Shown: positions 28,676 to 38,246, counted from the stretch's first letter. The stretch is 64,000 bases of DNA from Clostridium sp. Marseille-Q2269 (GCF_943736985.1 NZ_CALSFS010000007.1:146003-210002); one strand, 5' to 3'. Notes: generated by a model not told the origin, from the sequence alone. A program made the numbers and translations.

Positions 28676-28708
28676 CCGGTGACAAAGCCCAATATGGCCT
28701 GCCACCGG
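28676..28708. ncRNA. GC-rich structured hairpin, unassigned
   Basis: CCGGTG (28676-28681) pairs with CACCGG (28703-28708), and inside it GCC (28687-28689) pairs with GGC (28696-28698), leaving ACAAA and CTGC as internal loops. Its GC content stands out sharply from the flanks. It could terminate namA or the small gene at 28778-29008. The ACAAAGCC...GGCCT inner part recalls part of a c-di-GMP-I aptamer, but the rest of that aptamer is not visible. Confidence 0.35.
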
Positions 28709-28777
28709 ATATTTATTTATCTTTTATTATTTTATATGTTACTTAGCTAATATGATTTTTTCAATCTTCAATAAATT

Positions 28778-29008
28778 TTATTTATCTTCCACTATTTTAT
28801 TTATAACTTCTATTCTCTGATCTCCCAATACATTTTGAAATTTAGTATGCATAACTCCATTTCTATACATACTATCTTTGTTAGCCTCAACTATTTTAGA
28901 CACCTTTTCTTCTAATTTTTCATAAGTCATAATATCCTCAAAATATAAATCTACTAAATCCTTTAAACATGAAGCTAGTTCTTTTGGGTTTTTATACACT
29001 TTTCTCAT
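28778..29008 (-). CDS. small conserved-looking protein, function unknown
   Basis: A 76-residue charged, mostly helical soluble protein (MRKVYKNPKELASCLKDL... ending VINKIVEDK). ATG 29008 follows TGAGGAGAATAAAA, a good ribosome binding site, and the amino-acid makeup is that of a real protein. It resembles the small TIGR04540-type clostridial proteins as I remember them, but I am not certain. No membrane segment or motif. It lies alone between namA and the chemoreceptor. Confidence 0.65.
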   Translation of the reverse strand: MRKVYKNPKELASCLKDLVDLYFEDIMTYEKLEEKVSKIVEANKDSMYRNGVMHTKFQNVLGDQRIEVINKIVEDK

Positions 29009-29315
29009 TTTTATTCTCCTCAGTATTATTTTAGTTCTGTTAAGTTATATGAACATTGATTTTCTCTACACCTATTGAAATATAATAGTTTCATCACAAA
29101 ATCATTATCTCCAACAAAGGACAGAGAAATCAATGAACAAAGCTAATATAATACATTATACAAAATATATTCATATGATGAAAGTATATTTTTATAATCA
29201 ATAAAGAAATTTTCATCTTTATAAAAATACTATTATTCCCTATCTTTAGTTGTTTAACTAAAGCTTTTATTAATATATATTATCTACTAAGTTTTTATGT
29301 TATGTATTCTTACTT

Positions 29316-31268
29316 CTAATTTTCCACTTTAAATTTATTAACATTACCCATCATATTTTTACTCATATCATTTAACAACTGTAGAGATTTGGCTAAGTTT
29401 CCTGAAGGCTTATTCATTTCTTCAGTTGAAGCTGCTATTTCCTCTGCTGATGCTGACACTTCTTCTGCTACTGAAGATGATGTTTCTATTTTAGTAATTA
29501 TAATTTCTTTATTACTGTTTAAGTCCTCAATAGAATTAGTTGCAGCTACCATTTTAGGAGCTATATTATCTACTGCTTCTGTAATTGTTTCAAATGATTT
29601 CATAGCTGTATATATTTCTTTTCCTTGATTTTCAAGTTCTTCTTTCATAATATCTGTTGTGTTTACCATTGCATTTGTATCTTTAGATATTTCAGATATT
29701 AAATTTGAAATATTTATTGATGACTCTTTACTTTGTTCTGCAAGCTTTCTTATCTCATCTGCTACTACAGAGAATCCTTTACCTACTTCACCTGCTCTTG
29801 CAGCTTCTATTGCAGCATTTAATGCAAGTAAATTGGTTTGTTCAGAAATATTATTTATTAAATCTGTTATTGCATTTATTTTATTTATATTCTCACCTAC
29901 ACCTTGGATTTTAGCAATTAGCTCTTTAAATGCAGTATTAACATTTTCAACTGATTTAATTACATTTTCCATATAAGTATTACTACTATCAGCCATAGTT
30001 TTTATATCATTTGTACTTGAATCCACATTTTTTATAACCTTAACCATATTATCTAATTTTAAATTAAATTCTTGCAATATATTTGTTATATCAACTAACT
30101 CTTGAGCTTGATGTTCAGTACCTTTGGCTGCATCATTAGTAGCTATATATATGTTTTTACTTGATGATTCCATTTCATCTGATACCGAGGCTAAATTATC
30201 CGCTTGATCATTTATATTGGAAGAGCTTATCTTGATATCCTTAACAATATATCCCATAGTTTTTCTCATAACATCAATGGCTTTTGCCATCTTTCCCAAT
30301 TCATCTTTTCTATCTAAAAGTTCTTTTTCAATTTCTTCTGTTAAATTACCTTCTGAAATTACTTGAAGATGATTCATAGATGCACTAATAGGTTTGGTAA
30401 TAGTCTTTGATAATAAAAACACAATAACACCGCCTATTAATATAAATACTACAGTTGTTACCCCTATACCTATCTTTAAAGCATTTAATTCACTTAATAT
30501 CTCATCAGTATTAATAACTATACCAATTGACCAACCAGTAGATTTTACTGGTGCATATCCTATATATTTATCTTTTCCTTTATAACTATAATCACCTGCA
30601 CCACTTTCAGCTAAAACCATCTTTTTTTCAATATCTACTAAAGAACTCAATTCTGAATCTTTTTTTATATTTTCAAAATTGTTATCCTGTTTTAATACTA
30701 AATCTTTATTATTATGGGCTATTGTAGTGCCATTTTTATTAATCATAAAAGCTTGTCCAGTTTTACCGAATTTAATACTATTTGTATAATTGCTTATTTC
30801 ATTTCCATCTCTAGATGCTGTTAAAACCCCTACTATCTTTCCATCTTTTTTAATTGGTACACTATATATAACTATAATACTCCCGTCACTTTTGTTTATT
30901 ATAGGATCTGATACATTACTTTTTCCTGCAATTGCTTGTTTAAAATATTCTCTATCAGTAAGATTTTGCTTTTGACCTAGCGTATTTTCAGAATTCCCTT
31001 TGGCATCAGAAATAGTCATTTTTGTATGCTTGCTTCTTTTTGCTTCTTGTGAAAGTATTGATAATTTTTCTTTCATAGGAACCCTTGCATTGCTTAATTT
31101 TTCATTTTGTGATAATAATTCTAAAACTTGCAAATTTCCATTAATTACATTTTCAATTGCAGAAGAAGCTTGTTTTGCAGTCTCTGGTAATTCATTTTCA
31201 ACAGTTTCAATCAATGATTTTTTAGAAATGTATATGGATATTAATGAAACTCCCACGCAAATGGTCAC
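29316..31268 (-). CDS. methyl-accepting chemotaxis protein; 5' end probably frameshifted
   Basis: A 650-residue chemoreceptor. It has a membrane segment at the very N-terminus, a dCache-like extracellular sensor (about 20-255, with [17 protein letters not shown] and [14 protein letters not shown]), TM2 (about 262-284), a HAMP domain, and a long coiled-coil signalling domain with the tip [18 protein letters not shown] near 480. It relays ligand binding to CheA/CheW. The GTG at 31268 has no ribosome binding site and lies inside the first membrane helix. The same frame continues open upstream as [20 protein letters not shown], without a start codon. One extra A in the A6 run at 31364-31369 would join it to GTG 31370-31372 (MKK); a strong GGAGGG site precedes a TTG at 31420-31422 in another frame. 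Likely a mutation, slippage site or sequence error. Confidence 0.8.
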   Translation of the reverse strand: MTICVGVSLISIYISKKSLIETVENELPETAKQASSAIENVINGNLQVLELLSQNEKLSNARVPMKEKLSILSQEAKRSKHTKMTISDAKGNSENTLGQKQNLTDREYFKQAIAGKSNVSDPIINKSDGSIIVIYSVPIKKDGKIVGVLTASRDGNEISNYTNSIKFGKTGQAFMINKNGTTIAHNNKDLVLKQDNNFENIKKDSELSSLVDIEKKMVLAESGAGDYSYKGKDKYIGYAPVKSTGWSIGIVINTDEILSELNALKIGIGVTTVVFILIGGVIVFLLSKTITKPISASMNHLQVISEGNLTEEIEKELLDRKDELGKMAKAIDVMRKTMGYIVKDIKISSSNINDQADNLASVSDEMESSSKNIYIATNDAAKGTEHQAQELVDITNILQEFNLKLDNMVKVIKNVDSSTNDIKTMADSSNTYMENVIKSVENVNTAFKELIAKIQGVGENINKINAITDLINNISEQTNLLALNAAIEAARAGEVGKGFSVVADEIRKLAEQSKESSINISNLISEISKDTNAMVNTTDIMKEELENQGKEIYTAMKSFETITEAVDNIAPKMVAATNSIEDLNSNKEIIITKIETSSSVAEEVSASAEEIAASTEEMNKPSGNLAKSLQLLNDMSKNMMGNVNKFKVEN

Positions 31269-31583
31269 TATTAATGCTATAAAACTAACTAATAATTGAT
31301 TTTTTAAACTTGTAAATTTAATATTTTTTATATTATTACCATCTTTATCTTTTGTAAACGTTATTTTTTCACAATATGAACATAAAAAAATTTGTAAATA
31401 TTAAAAGATTGTCTTTTTTCAATTTTTCCCTCCATTCATTTTCATATATTTATTTTTATTATTACTATCATACGTATAATAAAACTATTAACAGTCTAAA
31501 TTTTTATGTTATTACAGTATTCACAGCAAATTAGTTTTATAAATTAAAGATACTAAATTTCATTCTATAAATTTATATTTTAA

Positions 31584-31660
31584 TTGTGCTAGTTAATGTT
31601 AAGTTATAGAATCATATTTTGCATATTAAACTAACTCAAAATCAACTTACAGTAATATTT
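31584..31660 (+). repeat. 80-bp dispersed repeat, copy 3
   Basis: TTGTGCTAGTTAATGTTAAG ... CATATTTTGCATATTAAAC ... ACTTACAGTAATATTT matches the copies at 12147 and 22426 read on the other strand. It lies about 160 bp upstream of greA. Confidence 0.6.
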
Positions 31661-31818
31661 GTTTATTTAAAATTCTCTAACATGACTAATTCCACTTACT
31701 GTCAGTAATAATTATCTTAAATATATCTATACTTAAAATATTGCTTACTTTCTTTTATTTATATATATTGTATAATATTAAACGTAATATATTTTTTTTA
31801 ATGGAGGATTAAGTTTTT

Positions 31819-32283
31819 ATGAATAACACATTGACAGAAGAAAATATGAAAAAGCTAAAAGAAGAATTAGAATATAGAATGACTGTAAAAAGAGCAGAAA
31901 TAGCAAAAGAAAAATTAGAAGCTGCTGCCCACGGTGATAGATCAGAAAATGCAGAATATAAAGAAGCCTGTGCAAATTATAGAGAAAATGATAACAGAAT
32001 TCAATATTTATTAACTATGATTTCAACAGCAACGGTAGTAGATGACAAAAATATAGATAAATCAGTACTAGGAGTTAATATGAAAGCCAAAGTTAAATTC
32101 ATAGATGATGACTTTGAAACTGTGGTAACATTAGTAACTACTATGGATTTAGATCCAGAAAATATGCGAATAAGTGTAGAATCAGATTTAGGCAAAGCTT
32201 TATACGGTAAAAGGGCTGGAGATAGAGTTGAAGTTGAAGCTCCAGAAGAAAAATATGAAGTAGAGATATTAGAAATACTATAA
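31819..32283 (+). CDS. greA: transcription elongation factor GreA
   Basis: GreA enters the secondary channel of RNA polymerase and stimulates cleavage of backtracked RNA. The 154-residue protein has the N-terminal coiled-coil hairpin with acidic tip (HGDRSENAEYKEA, about 38-50) and the C-terminal FKBP-like domain (DPENMRISVESDLGKALYGKRAGD, then VEVEAPEEKYEVEIL). ATG 31819 follows AATGGAGGATTAAG. It stands alone, whereas greA in many clostridia sits beside dus or lysS, so this may be a second, accessory copy. The sequence shows HGDRSENAEY where many GreA have qGDLSENAEY, a minor change. Confidence 0.9.
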   Translation: MNNTLTEENMKKLKEELEYRMTVKRAEIAKEKLEAAAHGDRSENAEYKEACANYRENDNRIQYLLTMISTATVVDDKNIDKSVLGVNMKAKVKFIDDDFETVVTLVTTMDLDPENMRISVESDLGKALYGKRAGDRVEVEAPEEKYEVEILEIL

Positions 32284-32376
32284 TATCTATGTAACTATAA
32301 AAATATTATTAATATATATGCTATAAAAACATTAAGCTATATATTTATGGAGTATAAAAATAAACGCAAAAATAGA

Positions 32377-32493
32377 ATAGATTTAATTTTAATACAGGCA
32401 ATAAAAAAATGTACCAATGACTTACTTATATTAGTAAGTTTTAAACTTAACTACATTAAAATTTTATATTTCCCTTATTAAAATTAAATCTAT
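32377..32493. repeat. small element with terminal inverted repeats, copy 2
   Basis: Perfect 18-bp ends, ATAGATTTAATTTTAATA at 32377-32394 and its complement at 32476-32493. The core contains a smaller hairpin, ACTTACT...AGTAAGT near 32421-32441. The ends match copy 1 at 6478; the cores do not. The rest of 32284-32695 shows no gene. Confidence 0.6.
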
Positions 32494-32695
32494 CTATTAT
32501 ATCTTCATATATCCTTTTAAACTTATATGAAATCCACTTTCTTAGTTACCTTATTTGTTATTATCTATTACATATATATAAACTATTACAATATATTTTT
32601 CTTACAATTTAAAATTGCATTAAACCTATTAAAATTTCATATTTATCTACTATATTACAATATAAAAACACAAATATCTATTAACTAATTATGAG

Positions 32696-33187
32696 TTAAT
32701 GAGGTAATAAGTTTTTATAATATGCTAATAATGGATGAATCTTTTCCTTGCTCCACATATGATCTAACTCACTCCTATTTATCCATTTTGCTTTAGTTAC
32801 TTCGCTTTCTTGTAATATTAAATTTGAGATATCCACATCATAGTTAAATAACCATGCATCATAAAAATCTTGCATTTCTTCTCTTCTAACTGAATAGACT
32901 AATTTTCCTTCCTTAGGTTCTAATTTAATACCTAATTCCTCTTGTACTTCTCTAACAGCTCCTTCTAAACTTGTCTCTCCTGTAATAATAGATCCTCCTG
33001 TACATTCCCACAATCCACCATAAGCTTTTCTTGGATGTCTCTTTGACATTAAGTATTCTCCATTATTATTTTTAATCCATATGCTAGCAACTTGATGATA
33101 ACATCCATGTTTTATTGGTTTATTTCTTTCTTGCTTTTCACTTAACAGATTTCTATCTTTATCAAATAGATCCCATATCTCCTTCAT
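32696..33187 (-). CDS. Nudix hydrolase
   Basis: A 163-residue Nudix protein, hydrolysing a nucleoside diphosphate linked to another group. The Nudix box GX5EX7REUXEEXGU is complete: GETSLEGAVREVQEELGI preceded by GGSIIT (about 84-106). The N-terminus MKEIWDLFDKDRNLLSEKQ and YHQVASIWIKN resemble the IPP-isomerase-like Nudix subgroup (Idi / YfcD). ATG 33187 follows AAGGAAG. It lies about 210 bp beyond the HAD gene and could be the last member of the thiamin-antivitamin gene set, or simply an independent neighbour; the gap argues for caution. Substrate unknown. Confidence 0.88.
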   Translation of the reverse strand: MKEIWDLFDKDRNLLSEKQERNKPIKHGCYHQVASIWIKNNNGEYLMSKRHPRKAYGGLWECTGGSIITGETSLEGAVREVQEELGIKLEPKEGKLVYSVRREEMQDFYDAWLFNYDVDISNLILQESEVTKAKWINRSELDHMWSKEKIHPLLAYYKNLLPH

Positions 33188-33400
33188 TTTTATACTTCCT
33201 TACATAATATATTATATATTTTTAGCAAGCTATAAAACTAATCTATTTATTATTTATATAATTCACAATATACAAAGTAATAGTCTTAATAACCAATTTA
33301 TTTTTAAAAACTATACTTATATCTAATTTATCCTAACATAATAAACCCTACTTATTTACTACTCAAATATAAAAACTTATCTATAGCTAAATTAGTGTAT

Positions 33401-34084
33401 TTATCCAATTGGATATGGTGCTTCATTAAAATCATAAATATACTTATCTGCTATACTTTGTATTACATCTTTATCCTCATCAGAATATTTATCATAAACA
33501 CCGCAGGTTTTCATTCCTGCCTTTTTAGCTGATTGAATTGCATTTAAAACATCCTCAAATACTATACACTCTTCTGGTTTTACATTTAAATTTTTTGCTG
33601 CATGCATATAAATATCTGGAAACTGTTTTCCCTTTCCTATATCATCCACAGAACAAACATAGTCAAACAAATGAAATACATCATTATTTTTTAGTGCTGG
33701 TTCAAATAGCTCATAAGTTAGTCCTGTTGCTACACTAAGTTTAACTCCACACTTTGATAAATTTTCTAGATATTCTCTAGCAAAAGGTCTTAATCTAACT
33801 TCATGACTGTATTTATATATAGCCATCTGGTTCCATTCATAAATAATATCTTCCACATTTTCTTTTAAATCAAATAATTCTATTGTATATTCTGCTGCCT
33901 CTTCAAAACTTCTTGCACATATTGCATTAATATAATCCTTTGGAACAGCTAACCCTCTTTTTCCAAGAAACTCAATATCTATCTCTTCCCAAAGATCCAT
34001 TGAATTAAGGATAGTACCATCCAAATCAAAAATGGCTACTTTAAAATCCATATTATTTATTCCATATTTATTATTTCTAATCAT
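33401..34084 (-). CDS. HAD-superfamily hydrolase (phosphatase type)
   Basis: A HAD subfamily IA phosphatase of about 217-227 residues. Motif I is FDLDGTILNS (nucleophile and acid Asp), motif II falls at SVATG, the Lys near KGKQFPD, and motif IV VFEDVLNAIQSAKKAGM. The ATG at 34082-34084 overlaps the thiD stop and so would be translationally coupled; another ATG at 34051, giving MDFKVAIFDLDGT, is also possible. The coupling to thiD suggests a job on a pyrimidine or thiamin phosphate, for example dephosphorylating an antivitamin or HMP phosphate; that is inference from position. Confidence 0.88.
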   Translation of the reverse strand: MIRNNKYGINNMDFKVAIFDLDGTILNSMDLWEEIDIEFLGKRGLAVPKDYINAICARSFEEAAEYTIELFDLKENVEDIIYEWNQMAIYKYSHEVRLRPFAREYLENLSKCGVKLSVATGLTYELFEPALKNNDVFHLFDYVCSVDDIGKGKQFPDIYMHAAKNLNVKPEECIVFEDVLNAIQSAKKAGMKTCGVYDKYSDEDKDVIQSIADKYIYDFNEAPYPIG

Positions 34085-34895
34085 TAATATGTTCCATCCC
34101 TTGCAGTCCATTTAAATAAACTTCATAAAAATGATTAGTTGGTCCATTTCCTTTTCCAATCTCCAATGAATGCTGGATTGCCATAGTTATATAATTCTTA
34201 GCCCTTCTTACCGCTTCATTTATTTCAAAACCTAAAGCCAAGTTAGAAGCAATGGCTGAGGATAATGTGCAACCCGTTCCATGAGTGTTTTTTGTATTAA
34301 TTCTCTGAGTTTTATAATGATAAAATTTATTGCCATCATATAGTACATCTATTGCATCGCCAATATGGTGCCCTCCCTTTATCAAAACACTTCTACATCC
34401 CATATTCTTTATGGCAATAGCTGCCTTTTCCATTTGTTCTATAGTTTCTATTTTAAGGCCCGAAATTCTTTCTGCTTCTGGTATATTGGGAGTTAAAATA
34501 TCTGCATGACAAATAATAGATTCAATTAATGTAGACACAGAATTAGGATCCATCAGAGGGCAACCATTCTTAGCATACATAACTGGATCTATAACAACAT
34601 TTTTAGGCCTGTACTCTTTTAATTTTTCTGATACTGCTTTCATACAATCTGGAGTAGACAACATCCCTATTTTTACAGCATCTGTACCTATATCTTCATA
34701 AACAGCATCAATCTGACTTCTTATCATATCAGGTGTAATATCTTGAATATCAATTACTCTACTAGTATTTTCTGCAACTACAGATACAATCACACTCATT
34801 CCAAAAACCCCATGAGCAGAAAAAGTTTTTAAATCAGCTTGAATTCCTGCTCCTCCACTACAATCTGATCCTGCAATAGTAAGCACTTTTTTCAT
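34077..34895 (-). CDS. thiD: hydroxymethylpyrimidine/phosphomethylpyrimidine kinase
   Basis: ThiD phosphorylates 4-amino-5-hydroxymethyl-2-methylpyrimidine (HMP) twice for thiamin synthesis. The 272-residue ribokinase-fold protein shows the N-terminal VLTIAGSDCSGGAGIQADLK (about 3-23), VIDPVMYAKNG (about 104-114), the ILTPNIPEAERISG segment and the anion-hole motif NTHGTGCTLSSAIAS (about 205-219). ATG 34895 follows AAGGAGAAGATTTT. Behind the thiaminase I gene, it may serve salvage of HMP released by thiaminase, or phosphorylate bacimethrin on the way to the toxic 2'-methoxythiamin; ThiD is known to accept that analogue. It is coupled to the HAD gene downstream. Confidence 0.93.
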   Translation of the reverse strand: MKKVLTIAGSDCSGGAGIQADLKTFSAHGVFGMSVIVSVVAENTSRVIDIQDITPDMIRSQIDAVYEDIGTDAVKIGMLSTPDCMKAVSEKLKEYRPKNVVIDPVMYAKNGCPLMDPNSVSTLIESIICHADILTPNIPEAERISGLKIETIEQMEKAAIAIKNMGCRSVLIKGGHHIGDAIDVLYDGNKFYHYKTQRINTKNTHGTGCTLSSAIASNLALGFEINEAVRRAKNYITMAIQHSLEIGKGNGPTNHFYEVYLNGLQGMEHIND

Positions 34896-35057
34896 AAAAT
34901 CTTCTCCTTATACAATATATTTAAATTAACAAATTTAACTCATAAAAATTATTATCTATTTATTTTAATAAATTTATTACATATAACTTCATTGCATTTA
35001 ATCTTAAATACTCTTATAAATTTAATAATTATTTCTCACTAATCTATCTTTCTATAA

Positions 35058-35087
35058 AAAGGCACTTTTAACAACAAAAGCACCTTT
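35058..35087 (-). terminator. hairpin behind the thiaminase I gene
   Basis: AAAGGTGCTTTT and AAAAGTGCCTTT pair with two central mismatches and are followed on the minus strand by TTTATAG, 30 bp past the thiaminase stop. Confidence 0.6.
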
Positions 35088-35117
35088 AATTTTAATATTG
35101 TATTGTAATTTATTATG

Positions 35118-36332
35118 TTATTGTTGTAAATATTCGGCTATAATTTTCTTTGCGTCCTTTATCCATACTCTTATTTCTGGACCTACCCTAAACAATTTAT
35201 TATTAGGATTATTTCCAATTTTATATAACTTACCATAAATAGGATATTTATTTTCTAAATCCTTATATACACTTTTTCTGGCAGGCAATAAATATTGAGG
35301 ATATTTGTTATTTTCATCTGAAGAAACTGCTTTAACCATAGTGTTTTCATCTGCAATTATATTAGCAAGTTTCATTGCTTTTTCTTTTTTAGCTGGATTT
35401 GTTATAGATGAATTCACTCCTATTACATCTCCATATAAAACAGGAATATCTGAATTCTTTGACAAAGAAATTGTTTTAAAATCAACATCATTTGCAAATT
35501 CTTTCATAGTGGACATTGCTTCAGTATACCCTATATATGCTCTTCCTTGTCCATTCATAAACCATTTAGATCTTATATATGCATCATTATTTTCTGGCCA
35601 ATAATTAGCTTGATTTTTCCCAGCCATTGATTGCAGTAACACTAAACTTTTAATTGCTTCTCCATTTAATTTATTTAAATTAGGTAATGAATAAAATTGT
35701 TTATATTCTTTTTCTGTATCAATTAGTGAATCCAAATACATGCAAACTTTTGTAGTTCCTCCTGACATATCTATTAATAATCCTTTATTATTAGGAAGAT
35801 TAATATTATCCCCTTTTATATCTCCTATATTTTCGTATAAATTAAACACAGAATTTACTTTTTGTATTTCTATGTCCCCTTTTCTACTAAATAAAAGATT
35901 AGTACAAATAATTTGAGGAATGGCATAAGTAACACCATTTACCGTACATCCATCCATAGCAAATGGTATAATATCTTCTTTATTTTTTATATCTTTATCT
36001 GAGATTTCAGCTAAATATCCTTTGTTTACAAAATGAGATAAATATATTGCATCAAAAACAAACACATCTAAATTTTCTGGAGGATCTTCATCATAGCAAT
36101 CCCAATCAACAAAATTAAGTTTTATATTAGGCTCTTTTTTATTCCATTCACTTTCAACTGCTTTTTTAAATCTTATAGGATCTGGAACATATCCATATAA
36201 TGCTACGTTTAAAGTCTGTTCTGGTTCATTAGCTATAAACGCCTTTGCATTTACCTCTGAAAACAAAGCAAAAATTATTAAAAATGAAAGCAACATAGGT
36301 AGTTTCTTTTTCAATAAATTTTTTAAATTCAT
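35118..36332 (-). CDS. bcmE: thiaminase I, secreted
   Basis: Thiaminase I cleaves thiamin by replacing the thiazole with another base, destroying the vitamin. The 404-residue protein begins with a signal peptide (MNLKNLLKKKLPMLL, cleavage near NAKA), then a periplasmic-binding-protein fold. Strongly characteristic stretches are VALYGYVPDPIRFKKAV, WDCYDEDPPENLDVFVFD, GGTTKVCMYLDSLID and YPQYLLPARKSVY. The nucleophile is Cys143 in PQIICTNLLF and the general base Glu271 in GYTEAM, the numbering I recall for the C. botulinum enzyme. ATG 36332 follows AAAGGGGAAAATAT. It lies about 170 bp behind the methyltransferase gene, with a structured leader between them, and belongs to the bacimethrin gene set. 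Confidence 0.93.
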   Translation of the reverse strand: MNLKNLLKKKLPMLLSFLIIFALFSEVNAKAFIANEPEQTLNVALYGYVPDPIRFKKAVESEWNKKEPNIKLNFVDWDCYDEDPPENLDVFVFDAIYLSHFVNKGYLAEISDKDIKNKEDIIPFAMDGCTVNGVTYAIPQIICTNLLFSRKGDIEIQKVNSVFNLYENIGDIKGDNINLPNNKGLLIDMSGGTTKVCMYLDSLIDTEKEYKQFYSLPNLNKLNGEAIKSLVLLQSMAGKNQANYWPENNDAYIRSKWFMNGQGRAYIGYTEAMSTMKEFANDVDFKTISLSKNSDIPVLYGDVIGVNSSITNPAKKEKAMKLANIIADENTMVKAVSSDENNKYPQYLLPARKSVYKDLENKYPIYGKLYKIGNNPNNKLFRVGPEIRVWIKDAKKIIAEYLQQ

Positions 36333-36365
36333 ATATTTTCCCCTTTCACCAATTGTATTATTTTT

Positions 36366-36444
36366 AAAAGCTATACTTTTACAATTAGTTAACGCACTTT
36401 TTCTTTCACCTTAAAATGAAACTAATAGTATTTATATAGCTTTT
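36366..36444 (-). promoter_or_regulatory. structured leader before thiaminase I
   Basis: Nested pairs on the minus strand: AAAAGCTATA with TATAGCTTTT (36435-36444, 36366-36375), ATTAGTT with AACTAAT (36420-36426, 36384-36390), and an inner TTTCA / TGAAA. A run TTTTAAAAATAAT follows. It could be a terminator for bcmBAC, an attenuator, or a cis-regulatory RNA. No TPP-riboswitch consensus is visible. Confidence 0.45.
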
Positions 36445-36502
36445 ATAAATATTTTTCAATTACTTAACACACTGTTACATAAAACATAATTTATAAACAT
36501 AT

Positions 36503-37261
36503 TTATTTTTCCACATTAAATATAATAAAGGGTGGTATATTTTTCTCATTACCCCATTCTTTAATTTCATATATTTTTTCAATTGCATTTAAATTATCTT
36601 TATTTATACTATCTATAGTTGGCTCTATAATTTTATAATTTTCAAAGCCTACTGCTTCAAGATTATTAATATAAAAATCCCTTGTCCAATAATAATCTTC
36701 TAAAACTAAATCCTCACCATTAGGTATCTTTAGAAATTGTTTCTTATTTGCTCCCAAAGGGTATGTTTGCCCAGCTATGCCATTTGTAAAAGTGGTAAAT
36801 TCCACTCCCACAGCCTTAGGATTAGAATCAAGTATAAAAAACCTTCCGCCCTTTTTTAGCACTCTGAATATTTCCTCAAAAATCATTTTAATATTATCTT
36901 TATCTCCATTATTAATTATGACAAAACAAAGAACAACACAATCCATGGATTCATCTTCTATTTCCTTTAATTTATTTTCTTTAATTAACTTATATGATAT
37001 GTTTTCTTTGTTGTGCTTACGCTGTGCAATTTCAAGCATATTATTGGATTGATCCACTGCAATAATCTTTGATTTAGGATTTATTTTAGCTATTCTTTCT
37101 GATACCTTTCCTGGTCCACATCCAAAGTCCAAAATTTTCATAGAAGGTTGTCCCATCTTTAAATTTTCAAAAATATAATTAAATCCTAAAATATTTTCTA
37201 ACATATCATTATATAAATTAAATTTGTTCGAAATATCGTCATCCTTCCAACACGTACCCAA
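36503..37261 (-). CDS. bcmC: SAM-dependent methyltransferase (bacimethrin O-methyltransferase)
   Basis: A class I methyltransferase of about 252 residues. The SAM loop is MKILDFGCGPGKVSER, followed by the acidic KIIAVDQSNNMLEIA, and a later RVLKKGGRFFILDSNP. In the bacimethrin pathway the methyltransferase converts 5-hydroxymethylcytosine to 4-amino-5-hydroxymethyl-2-methoxypyrimidine; assignment here rests on gene context plus the fold. The frame is open to ATG 37291, but AGGAGGAGATATT sits directly before TTG at 37261, which I take as the start; it then no longer overlaps the preceding gene. Gene order hydrolase, ThyA-like, methyltransferase matches the known cluster. Confidence 0.82.
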   Translation of the reverse strand: MGTCWKDDDISNKFNLYNDMLENILGFNYIFENLKMGQPSMKILDFGCGPGKVSERIAKINPKSKIIAVDQSNNMLEIAQRKHNKENISYKLIKENKLKEIEDESMDCVVLCFVIINNGDKDNIKMIFEEIFRVLKKGGRFFILDSNPKAVGVEFTTFTNGIAGQTYPLGANKKQFLKIPNGEDLVLEDYYWTRDFYINNLEAVGFENYKIIEPTIDSINKDNLNAIEKIYEIKEWGNEKNIPPFIIFNVEK

Positions 37262-37272
37262 AATATCTCCTC

Positions 37273-38246
37273 CTAAAAATGTTTGTTCCATTTATTAAAA
37301 AATAAATATTTATAAATAGGTTTTAAGCCTTCATATATTTCCATATCTAATTGGTTCCCATAATATATTTCTTGATAAAGTACAAATAAACATAAAATTT
37401 GTTTCCAATATTCATCTATTTGTAAATTATTAATGTATTTTTTACTTAAATGAATTAAATTTTCTCTTAGTTGCTTTTCATACTGAAGAACTATTTTTAA
37501 ATCATTCCAATTATCTTTATTAGGCATTTTAGGGAAATGAATATTTTCTTTATATGTACACCTATCTCCCAGTACTTTTTCAACTGATTTAAAATCTGGT
37601 TCATATATATGTGTTGTTGCTACATTATGACTGTATTCTCCTAACTCTAAATTTAATTGAGTAGCTAAAAATTCTTGAATAAATGTAAATGAAAAAACAT
37701 CACTTATAATTCCTCTGTAAGCATCATTAGCTCTCATAAAACCTGCCATGTACAATTTATATTCTCTAATAAAAATTGAAATCCTATAGTACAGGAAACA
37801 TCTATATTTTTTAATGATAAATCCTCATTTGCATTAAATATTTCAATAAACCCTCTTTTGGTATCTGGATCTTCTTTAAATAATTCAATTAGCCTATCCC
37901 ATTGGTTTACTCTTTTGTGTCCATAAGAAAATATCTTTGGTCCATAAGCAGTTCCTGTAAGAGTTTTATCATCCATAGAATATTTTTTCATATTACTGGC
38001 GTAATAAGAAATGTAGTCTAAATCATTAGATCCAGATAAATACCAAAGTGCTTCTGCAAAATTAAAAACTATATTAGTTTTTCTAGATTTTGTGTAGCAA
38101 ATTCTATCTCGTGGATTTTCTAGTACCATAAAATAATTTAATCTTTCCTTACTTACGTTTCCTCTTGGTTGATTTATAAATTCAGGGTTATAATATACAT
38201 CTTTTAAATTTTTTAAGTAAGCTTCATGAAATTTTTTAAACTTCAT
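37273..38246 (-). pseudogene. bcmA: thymidylate-synthase-like CMP hydroxymethylase, frameshifted
   Basis: BcmA is a ThyA-family enzyme that hydroxymethylates CMP using methylene-tetrahydrofolate, the first step to bacimethrin. Two adjoining frames encode it. The 5' part (38246 to about 37760) has FNFAEALWYLSGSNDLD, TGTAYGPKIF, KRGFIEIF and the nucleophile region DVSCTIGFQFLLEN. The 3' part starts at LYMAGFMRANDAYRG, the nucleotide-binding region, and runs to KHF. One base is missing from the A-run at about 37755-37758; restoring it gives FLLENIKLYMAGFMRAN, a perfect family continuation. As read, the first frame ends at TGA after INCTWQVL. Start ATG 38246 has GGG 8 bases before it and overlaps the end of the hydrolase gene. 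A sequencing error is possible. Confidence 0.85.

Noticed and set aside
29705-29914. Leucine-rich plus-strand frame opposite the chemoreceptor
   Set aside because: It is the antisense of the coiled-coil signalling domain, with no ribosome binding site.
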